The notes: generated by a model from the sequence alone, not told the origin. DNA of 64,000 nucleotides from Primula veris (GCA_963682055.1 OY821751.1:7130001-7194000); one strand, 5' to 3'. Shown: positions 43,514-54,375, counted from the first letter of the stretch. A program made the numbers and translations.

Positions 43514-44757
43514 TGTTGGCCCGTGTGGCTAAACTTTAGAGGGGGGGTGAAAAAAGTTTTTAGCGTTTTTCGCCTAATTTAAAATTAATGGCAACTAACA
43601 ACCCAACTATCGCAATTCTAAGCTTAAGCGTTTAATAAACGTTAATGAAATGCAAGAAATCTTAAACGCAAGCAATAAAATAAGCAATAATATAAGTTGC
43701 GCAAAGTAAAAGTTTAGGGAAAGAAATTGACACCGCAATTTATCGAGATTCGGCAAAACGGCCTACGTCCTCTCCTCGGTACTACCGAGTATTTCACTAA
43801 AAAATCTTCTTGCGGATATTACAAATCCTAACGAGCTAATCGACCGATTAAGCCCCCCCTCACTTTATGAGTATCCCGAATGAAAAGACCTAGAGCTTTT
43901 AAACAACACTCGCTTACAAAGCCTCTACCCGATCACTCGCTCACAAATGAGTTTATAAATCACTCTTTACAAAATTTGTTACAACAATGTAACTACACTC
44001 ACTATTTTATTGCTTCTAAATAAGCTAATTTGTGAGTCTTTGATGTTGTTTGAGCTTGAATCTCTTTCTCCTTAATTTCCCTCTTTTTCGAATATTTTCA
44101 CCAAAATGGTGATATTTAGGGTTTTGATTGAGAGAGGTTGAAGGATGATAATTGGTTATCAATGGATGATGTTTTGAGAGAGATTGGGGTGGTTTTTATG
44201 GCCAGCAAAGTCTGTTTTTTGTAATATGACCGTTGGTAGTGGTTGAGGGCTTTTATCCATTGGTTTAAGCTGTTTCTCAGAATAAGCTGAAAAGCTGTTC
44301 TTGAAATCTGCAGAAAACGATCGGTCGTTTTCTGCATTTCGATCGGTCGTTTTCTGCATTTCGATCGGTCGTTTTCTGCATTTCGATCGGTCGTTTTCAG
44401 AAAACGATCGGTCGTTTTCTGTAGTTGAACGATCGTTTTTATAACGATCTCTCTGGAAGAATTTGGACCAAAAACGATCGGTCGTTTTTGTCCAGACGAT
44501 CGGTCGTTTCTTCAGTATTCCCGGTTTTCTCGTTAAACTTCGAACGCCCGTAACTTCTTCGTTTTAGCTCCGATTTTGGTTCCGCTTGAACTGTTGGCTT
44601 CGTTTTCGAATGCTCTATCTTTCTGGCATGCTGAAATTTACAAATTCTACTTTTGGAAAAGACAAGCATTATATCATCGAAATAGAGAAATCGTAAAATC
44701 ATTAAAAACATAATCAAACTTATAATCAAAATCAATTATTGAACCCATGGTTCAACA
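43514..44757. mobile_element. Solo LTR-like element, copy 12 (1244 bp)
   Basis: CATTT at 43509-43513 and 44758-44762. Carries two extra identical 22-bp arms (ctgcatttcgatcggtcgtt) in direct tandem, unlike the alternating arms of copies 8-10. The last LTR before a 12-kb stretch without any. Confidence 0.85.
44314..44509. repeat. Expanded hairpin minisatellite, LTR copy 12
   Basis: 196 bp. The ctgcatttcgatcgg arm is directly repeated three times, one step beyond copy 11. Confidence 0.75.
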
Positions 44758-44959
44758 CATTTAAACCTCCCCGCCGTCCCGTTCGTTTCCCAAGAACCGA
44801 CCGGTTTAGTTTCTCTCTTTAACAAAATTTATATTAATTATTCAAAATAATTGGAAAGGATAACGTAATAAGATTAAATAACAAACGTCATGGAAAAAAT
44901 ATATAAATGAAAATATTACACAAAAAACGAGAAGTTGATGCGAAAAAAAAAACAAAAAA

Positions 44960-45077
44960 GGGTGCAACACGAGGACTTCCAAGGGGGTCACCCATCCTAG
45001 TACTACTCTCGCCCAAGCACGCTTAACTGCGGAGTTCTGATGGGTTCCGGTGCATTAGTGCTGGTATGATCGCACCC
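44960..45077 (-). rRNA. 5S rRNA: 5S rRNA, three substitutions, canonical C57
   Basis: Carries U33A, U57C and G97U; related to 36112. Lg spacer with aaatgaaa; promoter flank ttgcg with gaaagg and the CATTT site. U33A destroys the GGATCC present in most genes here. Confidence 0.96.
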
Positions 45078-45300
45078 GAAAGGTTGCGCATCTTCAATTC
45101 ATTTAAACCTCCCTGCCGTCCCGTTCGCTTCCCAAGAATCGACCGGTTAGTTTCTCTCTTTAACAAAATTTATATTAATTATTCAAAGTAATTGGAAAGG
45201 ATAACGTAATAAGATTAAATAACAAACGGCATGGAAAAAATATATAAATAAAAATATTACACAAAAAACGAGAAGTTGATGCGAAAAAAAAAACAAAAAA

Positions 45301-45418
45301 GGGTGCAATACGAGGACTTCCCAGGGGGTCACCCATCCTAGTACTACTCTCGCCCAAGCACACTTAACTGCGGAGTTCTGATGGGATCCGGTAAATTAGT
45401 GCTGGTATGATCGCACCC
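45301..45418 (-). rRNA. 5S rRNA: 5S rRNA, three substitutions
   Basis: Carries G25U, C26U and G110A. Lg spacer; promoter flank ttacg. Confidence 0.96.
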
Positions 45419-45621
45419 GGAAGGTTACGCATCTTCAATTCGTTTAAACCTCCCCGCCGTCCCGTTCGCTTCCCAAGAACCGACCGGTTTAGTTTCTGTC
45501 TTTAACAAAATTTATATTAATTATTCAAAATAATTGGAAAGGATAACGTAATAAGATTAAATAACAAACGGCATGGAAAAAATATATAAATAAAAATATT
45601 ACACAAAAAAAAAAAAAAAGA

Positions 45622-45739
45622 GGGTGCAACACGAGGACTTCCCAGGGGGTCACCCATCCTAGTACTACTCTCGCCCAAGCACACTTAACTGCGGAGTTCT
45701 TATGGGATCCGGTGCATTAGTGCTGGTATGATCACACCC
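45622..45739 (-). rRNA. 5S rRNA: 5S rRNA
   Basis: Carries C6U and C39A. S spacer; promoter flank tggtg followed by ttcaatttg. Confidence 0.96.
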
Positions 45740-45965
45740 GGAAGGTGGTGCATCTTCAATTTGTTTAAACCTCCCCGCCGTCCCGTTCGCTTCCCAAGAA
45801 CCAACCGGTTTAGTTTCTCTCTTTACAAAAATTTATATTAATTATTCAAAATAATTGGAAAGGATAACGTAATAAGATTAAATAACAAACGGAATGGAAA
45901 AAATATATAAATAAAAATATTACACAAAAAACGAGAAGTTGATGCCAAAAAAAAAAAAAAAAAGA

Positions 45966-46083
45966 GGGTGCAACACGAGGACTTCCGAGGGGGTCACCCA
46001 TCCTAGTACTACTCTCGCCCAAGCACACTTAACTGCGGAGTTCTGATGGGATCCGGTGCACTAGTGCTGGTATGATCGCACCC
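45966..46083 (-). rRNA. 5S rRNA: 5S rRNA
   Basis: Carries A23G and G97C, repeated at 49668 (3.7-kb duplication). Lc spacer with an unbroken A run; promoter flank ttgtg. Confidence 0.96.
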
Positions 46084-46307
46084 GGAAGGTTGTGCATCTT
46101 CAATTCGTTTAAACCTCCCCGCCGTCCCGTTCGCTTCCCAAGAACCGACCGGTTTAGTTTCTCTCTTTACAAAAATTTATATTAATTATTCAAAATTATT
46201 GGAAAGGATAACGTAATAAGATTAAATAACAAACGGCATGGAAAAAATATATAAATAAAAATATTACACAAAAAACGAGAAGTTGATGCGAAAAAAAAAA
46301 CAAAAAA

Positions 46308-46425
46308 GGGTGCAACACGAGGACTTCCCAGGGGGTCACCCATACTAGTACTACTCTCGCCCAAGCACACTTAACTGCGGAGTTCTGATGGGATCCGGCG
46401 CATTAGTGCTGGTATGATCGCACCC
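46308..46425 (-). rRNA. 5S rRNA: 5S rRNA
   Basis: Carries A27G and G82U, repeated at 50010. Lg spacer; promoter flank ttgcg with the CATTT site. Confidence 0.96.
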
Positions 46426-46626
46426 GGAAGGTTGCGCATCTTCAATTCATTTAAACCTCCCCGCCGTCCCGTTCGCTTCCCAAGAACCGACCGGTTTAGT
46501 TTCTGTCTTTAACAAAATTTATATTAATTATTCAAAATAATTGGAAAGGATAACGTAATAAGATTAAATAACAAACGGCATGAAAAAATATATAAATAAA
46601 AATATTACAAAAAAAAAAACAAAAAA

Positions 46627-46744
46627 GGGTGCAACACGAGGACTTCCCAGGGGGTCACCCATCCTAGTACTACTCTGGCCCAAGCACACTTAACTGCGGA
46701 GTTCTGATGGGATCCGGTGCATTAGTGCTGGTATGATCGCACCC
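46627..46744 (-). rRNA. 5S rRNA: 5S rRNA
   Basis: Carries G68C (IE region), absent from its duplicate at 50329. S spacer; promoter flank tggtg with agaagg. Confidence 0.97.
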
Positions 46745-46968
46745 AGAAGGTGGTGCATCTTCAATTCGTTTAAACCTCCCCGCCGTCCCGTTCGCTTCCC
46801 AAGAACCGACCGGTTTAGTTTCTATCTTTACAAAAATTTATATTAATTATTCAAAATAATTGGAAAGGATAACGTAATAAAATTAAATAACAAACGGCAT
46901 GGAAAAAATATATAAATAAAAATATTACACAAAAAACGAGAAGTTGATGCCAAAAAAAAAACAAAAGA

Positions 46969-47086
46969 GGGTGCAACACAAGGACTTCCCAGGGGGTCAC
47001 CCATCCTAGTACTACTCTCGCCCAAGCACACTTAACTGCGGAGTTCTAATGGGATCCGGTGCATTAGTGCTGGTATGATCGCACCC
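46969..47086 (-). rRNA. 5S rRNA: 5S rRNA
   Basis: Carries C39U, shared with 50671, and C107U. Lc spacer, promoter flank ttgtg. Confidence 0.96.
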
Positions 47087-47310
47087 GGAAGGTTGTGCAT
47101 CTTCAATTCGTTTAAACCTCCCCGCCGTCCCGTTCGCTTCCCAAGAACCGACCAGTTTAGTTTCTCTCTTTACAAAAATTTATATTAATTATTCAAAATA
47201 ATTGGAAAGGATAACGTAATAAGATTAAATAACAAACGGCATGGAAAAAATATATAAATAAAAATATTACACAAAAAACGAGAAGTTGATGCGAAAAAAA
47301 AAACAAAAAA

Positions 47311-47428
47311 GGGTGCAACACGAGGACTTCCCAGGGGGTCACCCATCCTAGTACTACTCTCGCCCAAGCACACTTAACTGCGGAGTTCTGATGGGATCCG
47401 GTGCATTAGTGTTGGTATGATCGCACCC
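47311..47428 (-). rRNA. 5S rRNA: 5S rRNA
   Basis: Carries G17A, repeated at 51013. Lg spacer, promoter flank ttgcg. Confidence 0.97.
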
Positions 47429-47633
47429 GGAAGGTTGCGCATCTTCAATTCGTTTAAACCTCCCCGCCGTCCCGTTCGCTTCCCAAGAACCGACCGGTTT
47501 AGTTTCTGTCTTTAACAAAATTTATATTAATTATTCAAAATAATTGGAAAGGATAACGTAATAAGATTAAATAACAAACGGCATGGAAAAAATATATAAA
47601 TAAAAATATTACACACAAAAAAAAAAAAAAAAA

Positions 47634-47751
47634 GGGTGCAACACGAGGACTTCCCAGGGGGTCACCAATCCTAGTACTACTCTCGCCCAAGCACACTTAA
47701 CTGCGGAGTTCTGATGAGATCCGGTGCATTAGTGCTGGTATGAATGCACCC
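47634..47751 (-). rRNA. 5S rRNA: 5S rRNA, four substitutions
   Basis: Carries G7A, A8U, C35U and G85U. The adjacent G7A/A8U pair recurs at 49325, 51336 and 54032. S spacer with acacacaaa; promoter flank tggtg with agaagg. Confidence 0.95.
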
Positions 47752-47977
47752 AGAAGGTGGTGCATCTTCAATTCGTTTAAACCTCCCCGCCGTCCCGTTC
47801 GCTTCCCAAGAACCGACCGGTTTAGTTTCTCTCTTTACAAAAATTTATATTAATTATTCAAAATAATTGGAAAGGATAACGTAATAAGATTAAATAACAA
47901 ACGGCATGGAAAAAATATATAAATAAAAATATTACACAAAAAACGAGAAGTTGATGCCAAAAAAAAAAAAAAAAAGA

Positions 47978-48095
47978 GGGTGCAACACGAGGACTTCCCA
48001 GGGGGTCACCCATCCTAGTACTACTCTCGCCCAAGCACACTTAACTGCGGAGTTCTGCTGGGATCCGGTGCATTAGTGCTGGTATGATCGCACCC
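47978..48095 (-). rRNA. 5S rRNA: 5S rRNA
   Basis: Carries U38G, repeated at 51680. Lc spacer with an unbroken A run; promoter flank ttgtg. Confidence 0.97.
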
Positions 48096-48319
48096 GGAAG
48101 GTTGTGCATCTTCAATTCGTTTAAACCTCCCCGCCGTCCCGTTCGCTTCCCAAGAACCGACCGGTTTAGTTTCTCTCTTTACAAAAATTTATATTAATTA
48201 TTCAAAATAATTGGAAAGGATAACGTAATAAGATTAAATAACAAACGGCATGGAAAAAATATATAAATAAAAATATTACACAAAAAACGAGAAGCTGATG
48301 CGAAAAAAAAAACAAAAAA

Positions 48320-48437
48320 GGGTGCAACACGAGGACTTCCCAGGGGGTCACCCATCCTAGTACTACTCTCGCCCAAGCACACTTAACTGCGGAGTTCTGA
48401 TGGGATCCGGTGCATTAGTGCTGGTATGATCGCACCC
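48320..48437 (-). rRNA. 5S rRNA: 5S rRNA, consensus copy
   Basis: Identical to consensus. Lg spacer with the private agctgatgcg; promoter flank ttgcg with gtaagg. Confidence 0.97.
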
Positions 48438-48661
48438 GTAAGGTTGCGCATCTTCAATTCGTTTAAACCTCCCCGCCGTTCCGTTCGCTTCCCAAGAACC
48501 GACCGGTTTAGTTTCTGTCTTTAACAAAATTTATATTAATTATTCAAAATAATTGGAAAGGATAACGTAATAAGATTAAATAACAAACGGCATGGAAAAA
48601 ATATATAAATAAAAATATTACACAAAAAACGAGAAGTTGATGCGAAAAAAAAAACAAAAAA

Positions 48662-48779
48662 GGGTGCAACACGAGGACTTCCCAGGGGGTCACCCATCCT
48701 AGTACTACTCTCGCCCAAGCACACTTAACTGCGGAGTTCTGATGGGATCCGGTGCATTAGTGCTGGAATGATCGCACCC
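48662..48779 (-). rRNA. 5S rRNA: 5S rRNA
   Basis: Carries A13U. Lg spacer, promoter flank ttgtg. Confidence 0.97.
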
Positions 48780-48982
48780 GGAAGGTTGTGCATCTTCAAT
48801 TCGTTTAAACCTCCCCGCCGTCCCGTTCGCTTCCCAAGAACCGACCGCTTTAGTTTCTCTCTTTACAAAAATTTATATTAATTATTCAAAATAATTGGAA
48901 AGGATAACGTAATAAGATTAAATAACAAACGGCATGGAAAAAATATATAAATAAAAATATTACACAAAAAAAAAACAAAAAA

Positions 48983-49100
48983 GGGTGCAACACGAGGACT
49001 TCCCAGGGGGTCACCCATCCTAGTACTACTCTCGCCCAAGCACACTTAACTGCAGAGTTCTGATGGGATCCGGTGCATTAGTGCTGGTATGATCGCACCC
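48983..49100 (-). rRNA. 5S rRNA: 5S rRNA
   Basis: Carries C47U, shared with 52685 and 53690. S spacer, promoter flank tggtg. Confidence 0.97.
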
Positions 49101-49324
49101 GGAAGGTGGTGCATCTTCAATTCGTTTAAACCTCCCCGCCGTCTCGTTCGCTTCCCAAGAACCAACCGGTTTAGTTTCTCTCTTTACAAAAATTTATATT
49201 AATTATTCAAAATAATTGGAAAGGATAACGTAATAAGATTAAATAACAAACGGCATGGAAAAAATATATAAATAAAAATATTACACAAAAAACGAGAAGT
49301 TGATGCCAAAAAAAAAACAAAAGA

Positions 49325-49442
49325 GGGTGCAACACGAGGACTTCCCAGGGGGTCACCCATCCTAGTACTACTCTCGCCCAAGCACACTTAACTGCGGAGT
49401 TCTGATGGGATCCGGTGCATTAGTGCTGGTATGAATGCACCC
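49325..49442 (-). rRNA. 5S rRNA: 5S rRNA with G7A/A8U
   Basis: Carries the adjacent pair G7A and A8U. Lc spacer but tggtg promoter flank, an unusual pairing shared with 54032. Confidence 0.96.
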
Positions 49443-49667
49443 GGAAGGTGGTGCATCTTCAATTCGTTTAAACCTCCCCGCCGTCCCGTTCGCTTCCCAA
49501 GAACCGACCGGTTTAGTTTCTATCTTTACAAAAATTTATATTAATTATTCAAAATAATTGGAAAGGATAACGTAATAAGATTAAATAACAAACGGAATGG
49601 AAAAAATATATAAATAAAAATATTACACAAAAAACGAGAAGTTGATGCCAAAAAAAAAAAAAAAAGA

Positions 49668-49785
49668 GGGTGCAACACGAGGACTTCCGAGGGGGTCACC
49701 CATCCTAGTACTACTCTCGCCCAAGCACACTTAACTGCGGAGTTCTGATGGGATCCGGTGCACTAGTGCTGGTATGATCGCACCC
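49668..49785 (-). rRNA. 5S rRNA: 5S rRNA
   Basis: Carries A23G and G97C; duplicate of 45966. Lc spacer, promoter flank ttgtg. Confidence 0.96.
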
Positions 49786-50009
49786 GGAAGGTTGTGCATC
49801 TTCAATTCGTTTAAACCTCCCCGCCGTCCCGTTCGCTTCCCAAGAACCGACCGGTTTAGTTTCTCTCTTTACAAAAATTTATATTAATTATTCAAAATTA
49901 TTGGAAAGGATAACGTAATAAGATTAAATAACAAACGGCATGGAAAAAATATATAAATAAAAATATTACACAAAAAACGAGAAGTTGATGCGAAAAAAAA
50001 AACAAAAAA

Positions 50010-50127
50010 GGGTGCAACACGAGGACTTCCCAGGGGGTCACCCATACTAGTACTACTCTCGCCCAAGCACACTTAACTGCGGAGTTCTGATGGGATCCGG
50101 CGCATTAGTGCTGGTATGATCGCACCC
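50010..50127 (-). rRNA. 5S rRNA: 5S rRNA
   Basis: Carries A27G and G82U; duplicate of 46308. Lg spacer; promoter flank ttgcg with the CATTT site. Confidence 0.96.
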
Positions 50128-50328
50128 GGAAGGTTGCGCATCTTCAATTCATTTAAACCTCCCCGCCGTCCCGTTCGCTTCCCAAGAACCGACCGGTTTA
50201 GTTTCTGTCTTTAACAAAATTTATATTAATTATTCAAAATAATTGGAAAGGATAACGTAATAAGATTAAATAACAAACGGCATGAAAAAATATATAAATA
50301 AAAATATTACAAAAAAAAAAACAAAAAA

Positions 50329-50446
50329 GGGTGCAACACGAGGACTTCCCAGGGGGTCACCCATCCTAGTACTACTCTCGCCCAAGCACACTTAACTGCG
50401 GAGTTCTGATGGGATCCGGTGCATTAGTGCTGGTATGATCGCACCC
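50329..50446 (-). rRNA. 5S rRNA: 5S rRNA, consensus copy
   Basis: Identical to consensus; duplicate of 46627 without its G68C. S spacer, promoter flank tggtg. Confidence 0.97.
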
Positions 50447-50670
50447 GGAAGGTGGTGCATCTTCAATTCGTTTAAACCTCCCCGCCGTCCCGTTCGCTTC
50501 CCAAGAACCGACCGGTTTAGTTTCTATCTTTACAAAAATTTATATTAATTATTCAAAATAATTGGAAAGGATAACGTAATAAAATTAAATAACAAACGGC
50601 ATGGAAAAAATATATAAATAAAAATATTACACAAAAAACGAGAAGTTGATGCCAAAAAAAAAACAAAAGA

Positions 50671-50788
50671 GGGTGCAACACGAGGACTTCCCAGGGGGTC
50701 ACCCATCCTAGTACTACTCTCGCCCAAGCACACTTAACTGCGGAGTTCTAATGGGATCCGGTGCATTAGTGCTGGTATGATCGCACCC
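50671..50788 (-). rRNA. 5S rRNA: 5S rRNA
   Basis: Carries C39U; duplicate of 46969. Lc spacer, promoter flank ttgtg. Confidence 0.97.
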
Positions 50789-51012
50789 GGAAGGTTGTGC
50801 ATCTTCAATTCGTTTAAACCTCCCCGCCGTCCCGTTCGCTTCCCAAGAACCGACCAGTTTAGTTTCTCTCTTTACAAAAATTTATATTAATTATTCAAAA
50901 TAATTGGAAAGGATAACGTAATAAGATTAAATAACAAACGGCATGGAAAAAATATATAAATAAAAATATTACACAAAAAACGAGAAGTTGATGCGAAAAA
51001 AAAAACAAAAAA

Positions 51013-51130
51013 GGGTGCAACACGAGGACTTCCCAGGGGGTCACCCATCCTAGTACTACTCTCGCCCAAGCACACTTAACTGCGGAGTTCTGATGGGATC
51101 CGGTGCATTAGTGTTGGTATGATCGCACCC
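51013..51130 (-). rRNA. 5S rRNA: 5S rRNA
   Basis: Carries G17A; duplicate of 47311. Lg spacer, promoter flank ttgcg. Confidence 0.97.
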
Positions 51131-51335
51131 GGAAGGTTGCGCATCTTCAATTCGTTTAAACCTCCCCGCCGTCCCGTTCGCTTCCCAAGAACCGACCGGT
51201 TTAGTTTCTGTCTTTAACAAAATTTATATTAATTATTCAAAATAATTGGAAAGGATAACGTAATAAGATTAAATAACAAACGGCATGGAAAAAATATATA
51301 AATAAAAATATTACACACAAAAAAAAAAAAAAAAA

Positions 51336-51453
51336 GGGTGCAACACGAGGACTTCCCAGGGGGTCACCAATCCTAGTACTACTCTCGCCCAAGCACACTT
51401 AACTGCGGAGTTCTGATGAGATCCAGTGCATTAGTGCTGGTATGAATGCACCC
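51336..51453 (-). rRNA. 5S rRNA: 5S rRNA, five substitutions
   Basis: Carries G7A, A8U, C29U, C35U and G85U; duplicate of 47634 with C29U added. S spacer with acacacaaa; promoter flank tggtg with agaagg. Confidence 0.95.
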
Positions 51454-51679
51454 AGAAGGTGGTGCATCTTCAATTCGTTTAAACCTCCCCGCCGTCCCGT
51501 TCGCTTCCCAAGAACCGACCGGTTTAGTTTCTCTCTTTACAAAAATTTATATTAATTATTCAAAATAATTGGAAAGGATAACGTAATAAGATTAAATAAC
51601 AAACGGCATGGAAAAAATATATAAATAAAAATATTACACAAAAAACGAGAAGTTGATGCCAAAAAAAAAAAAAAAAAGA

Positions 51680-51797
51680 GGGTGCAACACGAGAACTTCC
51701 CAGGGGGTCACCCATCCTAGTACTACTCTCGCCCAAGCACACTTAACTGCGGAGTTCTGCTGGGATCCGGTGCATTAGTGCTGGTATGATCGCACCC
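51680..51797 (-). rRNA. 5S rRNA: 5S rRNA
   Basis: Carries U38G, shared with 47978, and C104U. Lc spacer with an unbroken A run; promoter flank ttgtg. Confidence 0.96.
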
Positions 51798-52021
51798 GGA
51801 AGGTTGTGCATCTTCAATTCGTTTAAACCTCCCCGCCGTCCCGTTCGCTTCCCAAGAACCGACCGGTTTAGTTTCTCTCTTTACAAAAATTTATATTAAT
51901 TATTCAAAATAATTGGAAAGGATAACGTAATAAGATTAAATAACAAACGGCATGGAAAAAATATATAAATAAAAATATTACACAAAAAACGAGAAGTTGA
52001 TGCGAAAAAAAAAACAAAAAA

Positions 52022-52139
52022 GGGTGCAACACGAGGACTTCCCAGGGGGTCACCCATCCTAGTACTACTCTCGCCCAAGCACACTTAACTGCGGAGTTCT
52101 GATGGGATCCGGTGCATTAGTGCTGGTATGATCGCACCC
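52022..52139 (-). rRNA. 5S rRNA: 5S rRNA, consensus copy
   Basis: Identical to consensus; duplicate of 48320. Lg spacer; promoter flank ttgcg with gtaagg. Confidence 0.97.
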
Positions 52140-52363
52140 GTAAGGTTGCGCATCTTCAATTCGTTTAAACCTCCCCGCCGTTCCGTTCGCTTCCCAAGAA
52201 CCGACCGGTTTAGTTTCTGTCTTTAACAAAATTTATATTAATTATTCAAAATAATTGGAAAGGATAACGTAATAAGATTAAATAACAAACGGCATGGAAA
52301 AAATATATAAATAAAAATATTACACAAAAAACGAGAAGTTGATGCGAAAAAAAAAACAAAAAA

Positions 52364-52481
52364 GGGTGCAACACGAGTACTTCCCAGGGGGTCACCCATC
52401 CTAGTACTACTCTCGCCCAAGCACACTTAACTGCGGAGTTCTGATGGGATCCGGTGCATTAGTGCTGGTATGATCGCACCC
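52364..52481 (-). rRNA. 5S rRNA: 5S rRNA
   Basis: Carries C104A. Lg spacer, promoter flank ttgcg. Confidence 0.97.
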
Positions 52482-52684
52482 GGAAGGTTGCGCATCTTCA
52501 ATTCGTTTAAACCTCCCCGCCGTCCCGTTCGCTTCCCAAGAACCGACCGCTTTAGTTTCTCTCTTTACAAAAATTTATATTAATTATTCAAAATAATTGG
52601 AAAGGATAACGTAATAAGATTAAATAACAAACGGCATGGAAAAAATATATAAATAAAAATATTACACAAAAAAAAAACAAAAAA

Positions 52685-52802
52685 GGGTGCAACACGAGGA
52701 CTTCCCAGGGGGTCACCCATCCTAGTACTACTCTCGCCCAAGCACACTTAACTGCAGAGTTCTGATGGGATCCGGTGCATTAGTGCTGGTATGATCGCAC
52801 CC
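52685..52802 (-). rRNA. 5S rRNA: 5S rRNA
   Basis: Carries C47U; duplicate of 48983. S spacer, promoter flank tggtg. Confidence 0.97.
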
Positions 52803-53026
52803 GGAAGGTGGTGCATCTTCAATTCGTTTAAACCTCCCCGCCGTCCCGTTCGCTTCCCAAGAACCGACCGGTTTAGTTTCTCTCTTTACAAAAATTTATA
52901 TTAATTATTCAAAATAATTGGAAAGGATAACGTAATAAGAGTAAATAACAAACGGCATGGAAAAAATATATAAATAAAAATATTACACAAAAAACGAGAA
53001 GTTGATGCGAAAAAAAAAAAAAAAAA

Positions 53027-53144
53027 GGGTGCAACACGAGGACTTCCCAGGGGGTCACCCATCCTAGTACTACTCTCGCCCAAGCACACTTAACTGCGGA
53101 GTTCTGATGGGATCCGGTGCATTAGTGCTGGTATGATCGCACCC
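53027..53144 (-). rRNA. 5S rRNA: 5S rRNA, consensus copy
   Basis: Identical to consensus. Lg spacer with an unbroken A run; promoter flank ttgcg with gtaagg, matching 52022 one 1005-bp period earlier. Confidence 0.97.
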
Positions 53145-53368
53145 GTAAGGTTGCGCATCTTCAATTCGTTTAAACCTCCCCGCCGTTCCGTTCGCTTCCC
53201 AAGAACCGACCGGTTTAGTTTCTGTCTTTAACAAAATTTATATTAATTATTCAAAATAATTGGAAAGGATAACGTAATAAGATTAAATAACAAACGGCAT
53301 GGAAAAAATATATAAATAAAAATATTACACAAAAAACGAGAAGTTGATGCGAAAAAAAAAACAAAAAA

Positions 53369-53486
53369 GGGTGCAACACGAGGACTTCCCAGGGGGTCAC
53401 CCATCCTAGTACTACTCTCGCCCAAGCACACTTAACTGCGGAGTTCTGATGGGATCCGGTGCATTAGTGCTGGTATGATCGCACCC
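53369..53486 (-). rRNA. 5S rRNA: 5S rRNA, consensus copy
   Basis: Identical to consensus. Lg spacer, promoter flank ttgcg. Confidence 0.97.
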
Positions 53487-53689
53487 GGAAGGTTGCGCAT
53501 CTTCAATTCGTTTAAACCTCCCCGCCGTCCCGTTCGCTTCCCAAGAACCGACCGCTTTAGTTTCTCTCTTTACAAAAATTTATATTAATTATTCAAAATA
53601 ATTGGAAAGGATAACGTAATAAGATTAAATAACAAACGGCATGGAAAAAATATATAAATAAAAATATTACACAAAAAAAAAACAAAAAA

Positions 53690-53807
53690 GGGTGCAACAC
53701 GAGGACTTCCCAGGGGGTCACCCATCCTAGTACTACTCTCGCCCAAGCACACTTAACTGCAGAGTTCTGATAGGATCCGGTGCATTAGTGCTGGTATGAT
53801 CGCACCC
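53690..53807 (-). rRNA. 5S rRNA: 5S rRNA
   Basis: Carries C36U and C47U. S spacer, promoter flank tggtg; its upstream spacer has the gtctcg and accaacc variants, as after 48983. Confidence 0.96.
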
Positions 53808-54031
53808 GGAAGGTGGTGCATCTTCAATTCGTTTAAACCTCCCCGCCGTCTCGTTCGCTTCCCAAGAACCAACCGGTTTAGTTTCTCTCTTTACAAAAAT
53901 TTATATTAATTATTCAAAATAATTGGAAAGGATAACGTAATAAGATTAAATAACAAACGGCATGGAAAAAATATATAAATAAAAATATTACACAAAAAAC
54001 GAGAAGTTGATGCCAAAAAAAAAACAAAAGA

Positions 54032-54149
54032 GGGTGCAACACGAGGACTTCCCAGGGGGTCACCCATCCTAGTACTACTCTCGCCCAAGCACACTTAACT
54101 GCGGAGTTCTGATGGGATCCGGTGCATTAGTGCTGGTATGAATGCACCC
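54032..54149 (-). rRNA. 5S rRNA: 5S rRNA with G7A/A8U
   Basis: Carries G7A and A8U. Lc spacer with tggtg promoter flank, as at 49325. Confidence 0.96.
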
Positions 54150-54375
54150 GGAAGGTGGTGCATCTTCAATTCGTTTAAACCTCCCCGCCGTCCCGTTCGC
54201 TTCCCAAGAACCGACCGGTTTAGTTTCTCTCTTTACAAAAATTTATATTAATTATTCAAAATAATTGGAAAGGATAACGTAATAAGATTAAATAACAAAC
54301 GGCATGGAAAAAATATATAAATAAAAATATTACACAAAAAACGAGAAGTTGATGCCAAAAAAAAAAAAAAAAAGA

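Larger units (their letters stand above)
35910..44757 (-). repeat. 3.3-kb six-unit + LTR repeat, two full copies and one shortened
   Basis: 35910-39206 and 39207-42482 each hold six units then an LTR. 42483-44757 has only three units then an LTR. Shared markers include C57, the six-substitution gene, G2U/G75U/C95U and G2A/G25U. Confidence 0.88.
45740..52802 (-). repeat. 3.70-kb tandem duplication without LTR
   Basis: The ten units at 45740-49100 match 49443-52802 in order, at an offset of about 3702 bp. Shared markers: A23G/G97C, A27G/G82U, C39U, G17A, the G7A/A8U/C35U/G85U gene, U38G and C47U. Confidence 0.88.
52140..54149 (-). repeat. Three-unit higher-order repeat, two rounds (1005 bp)
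   Basis: 52140-53144 and 53145-54149 share the gtaagg flank, gttccg, gaccgcttt and C47U. Confidence 0.8.
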
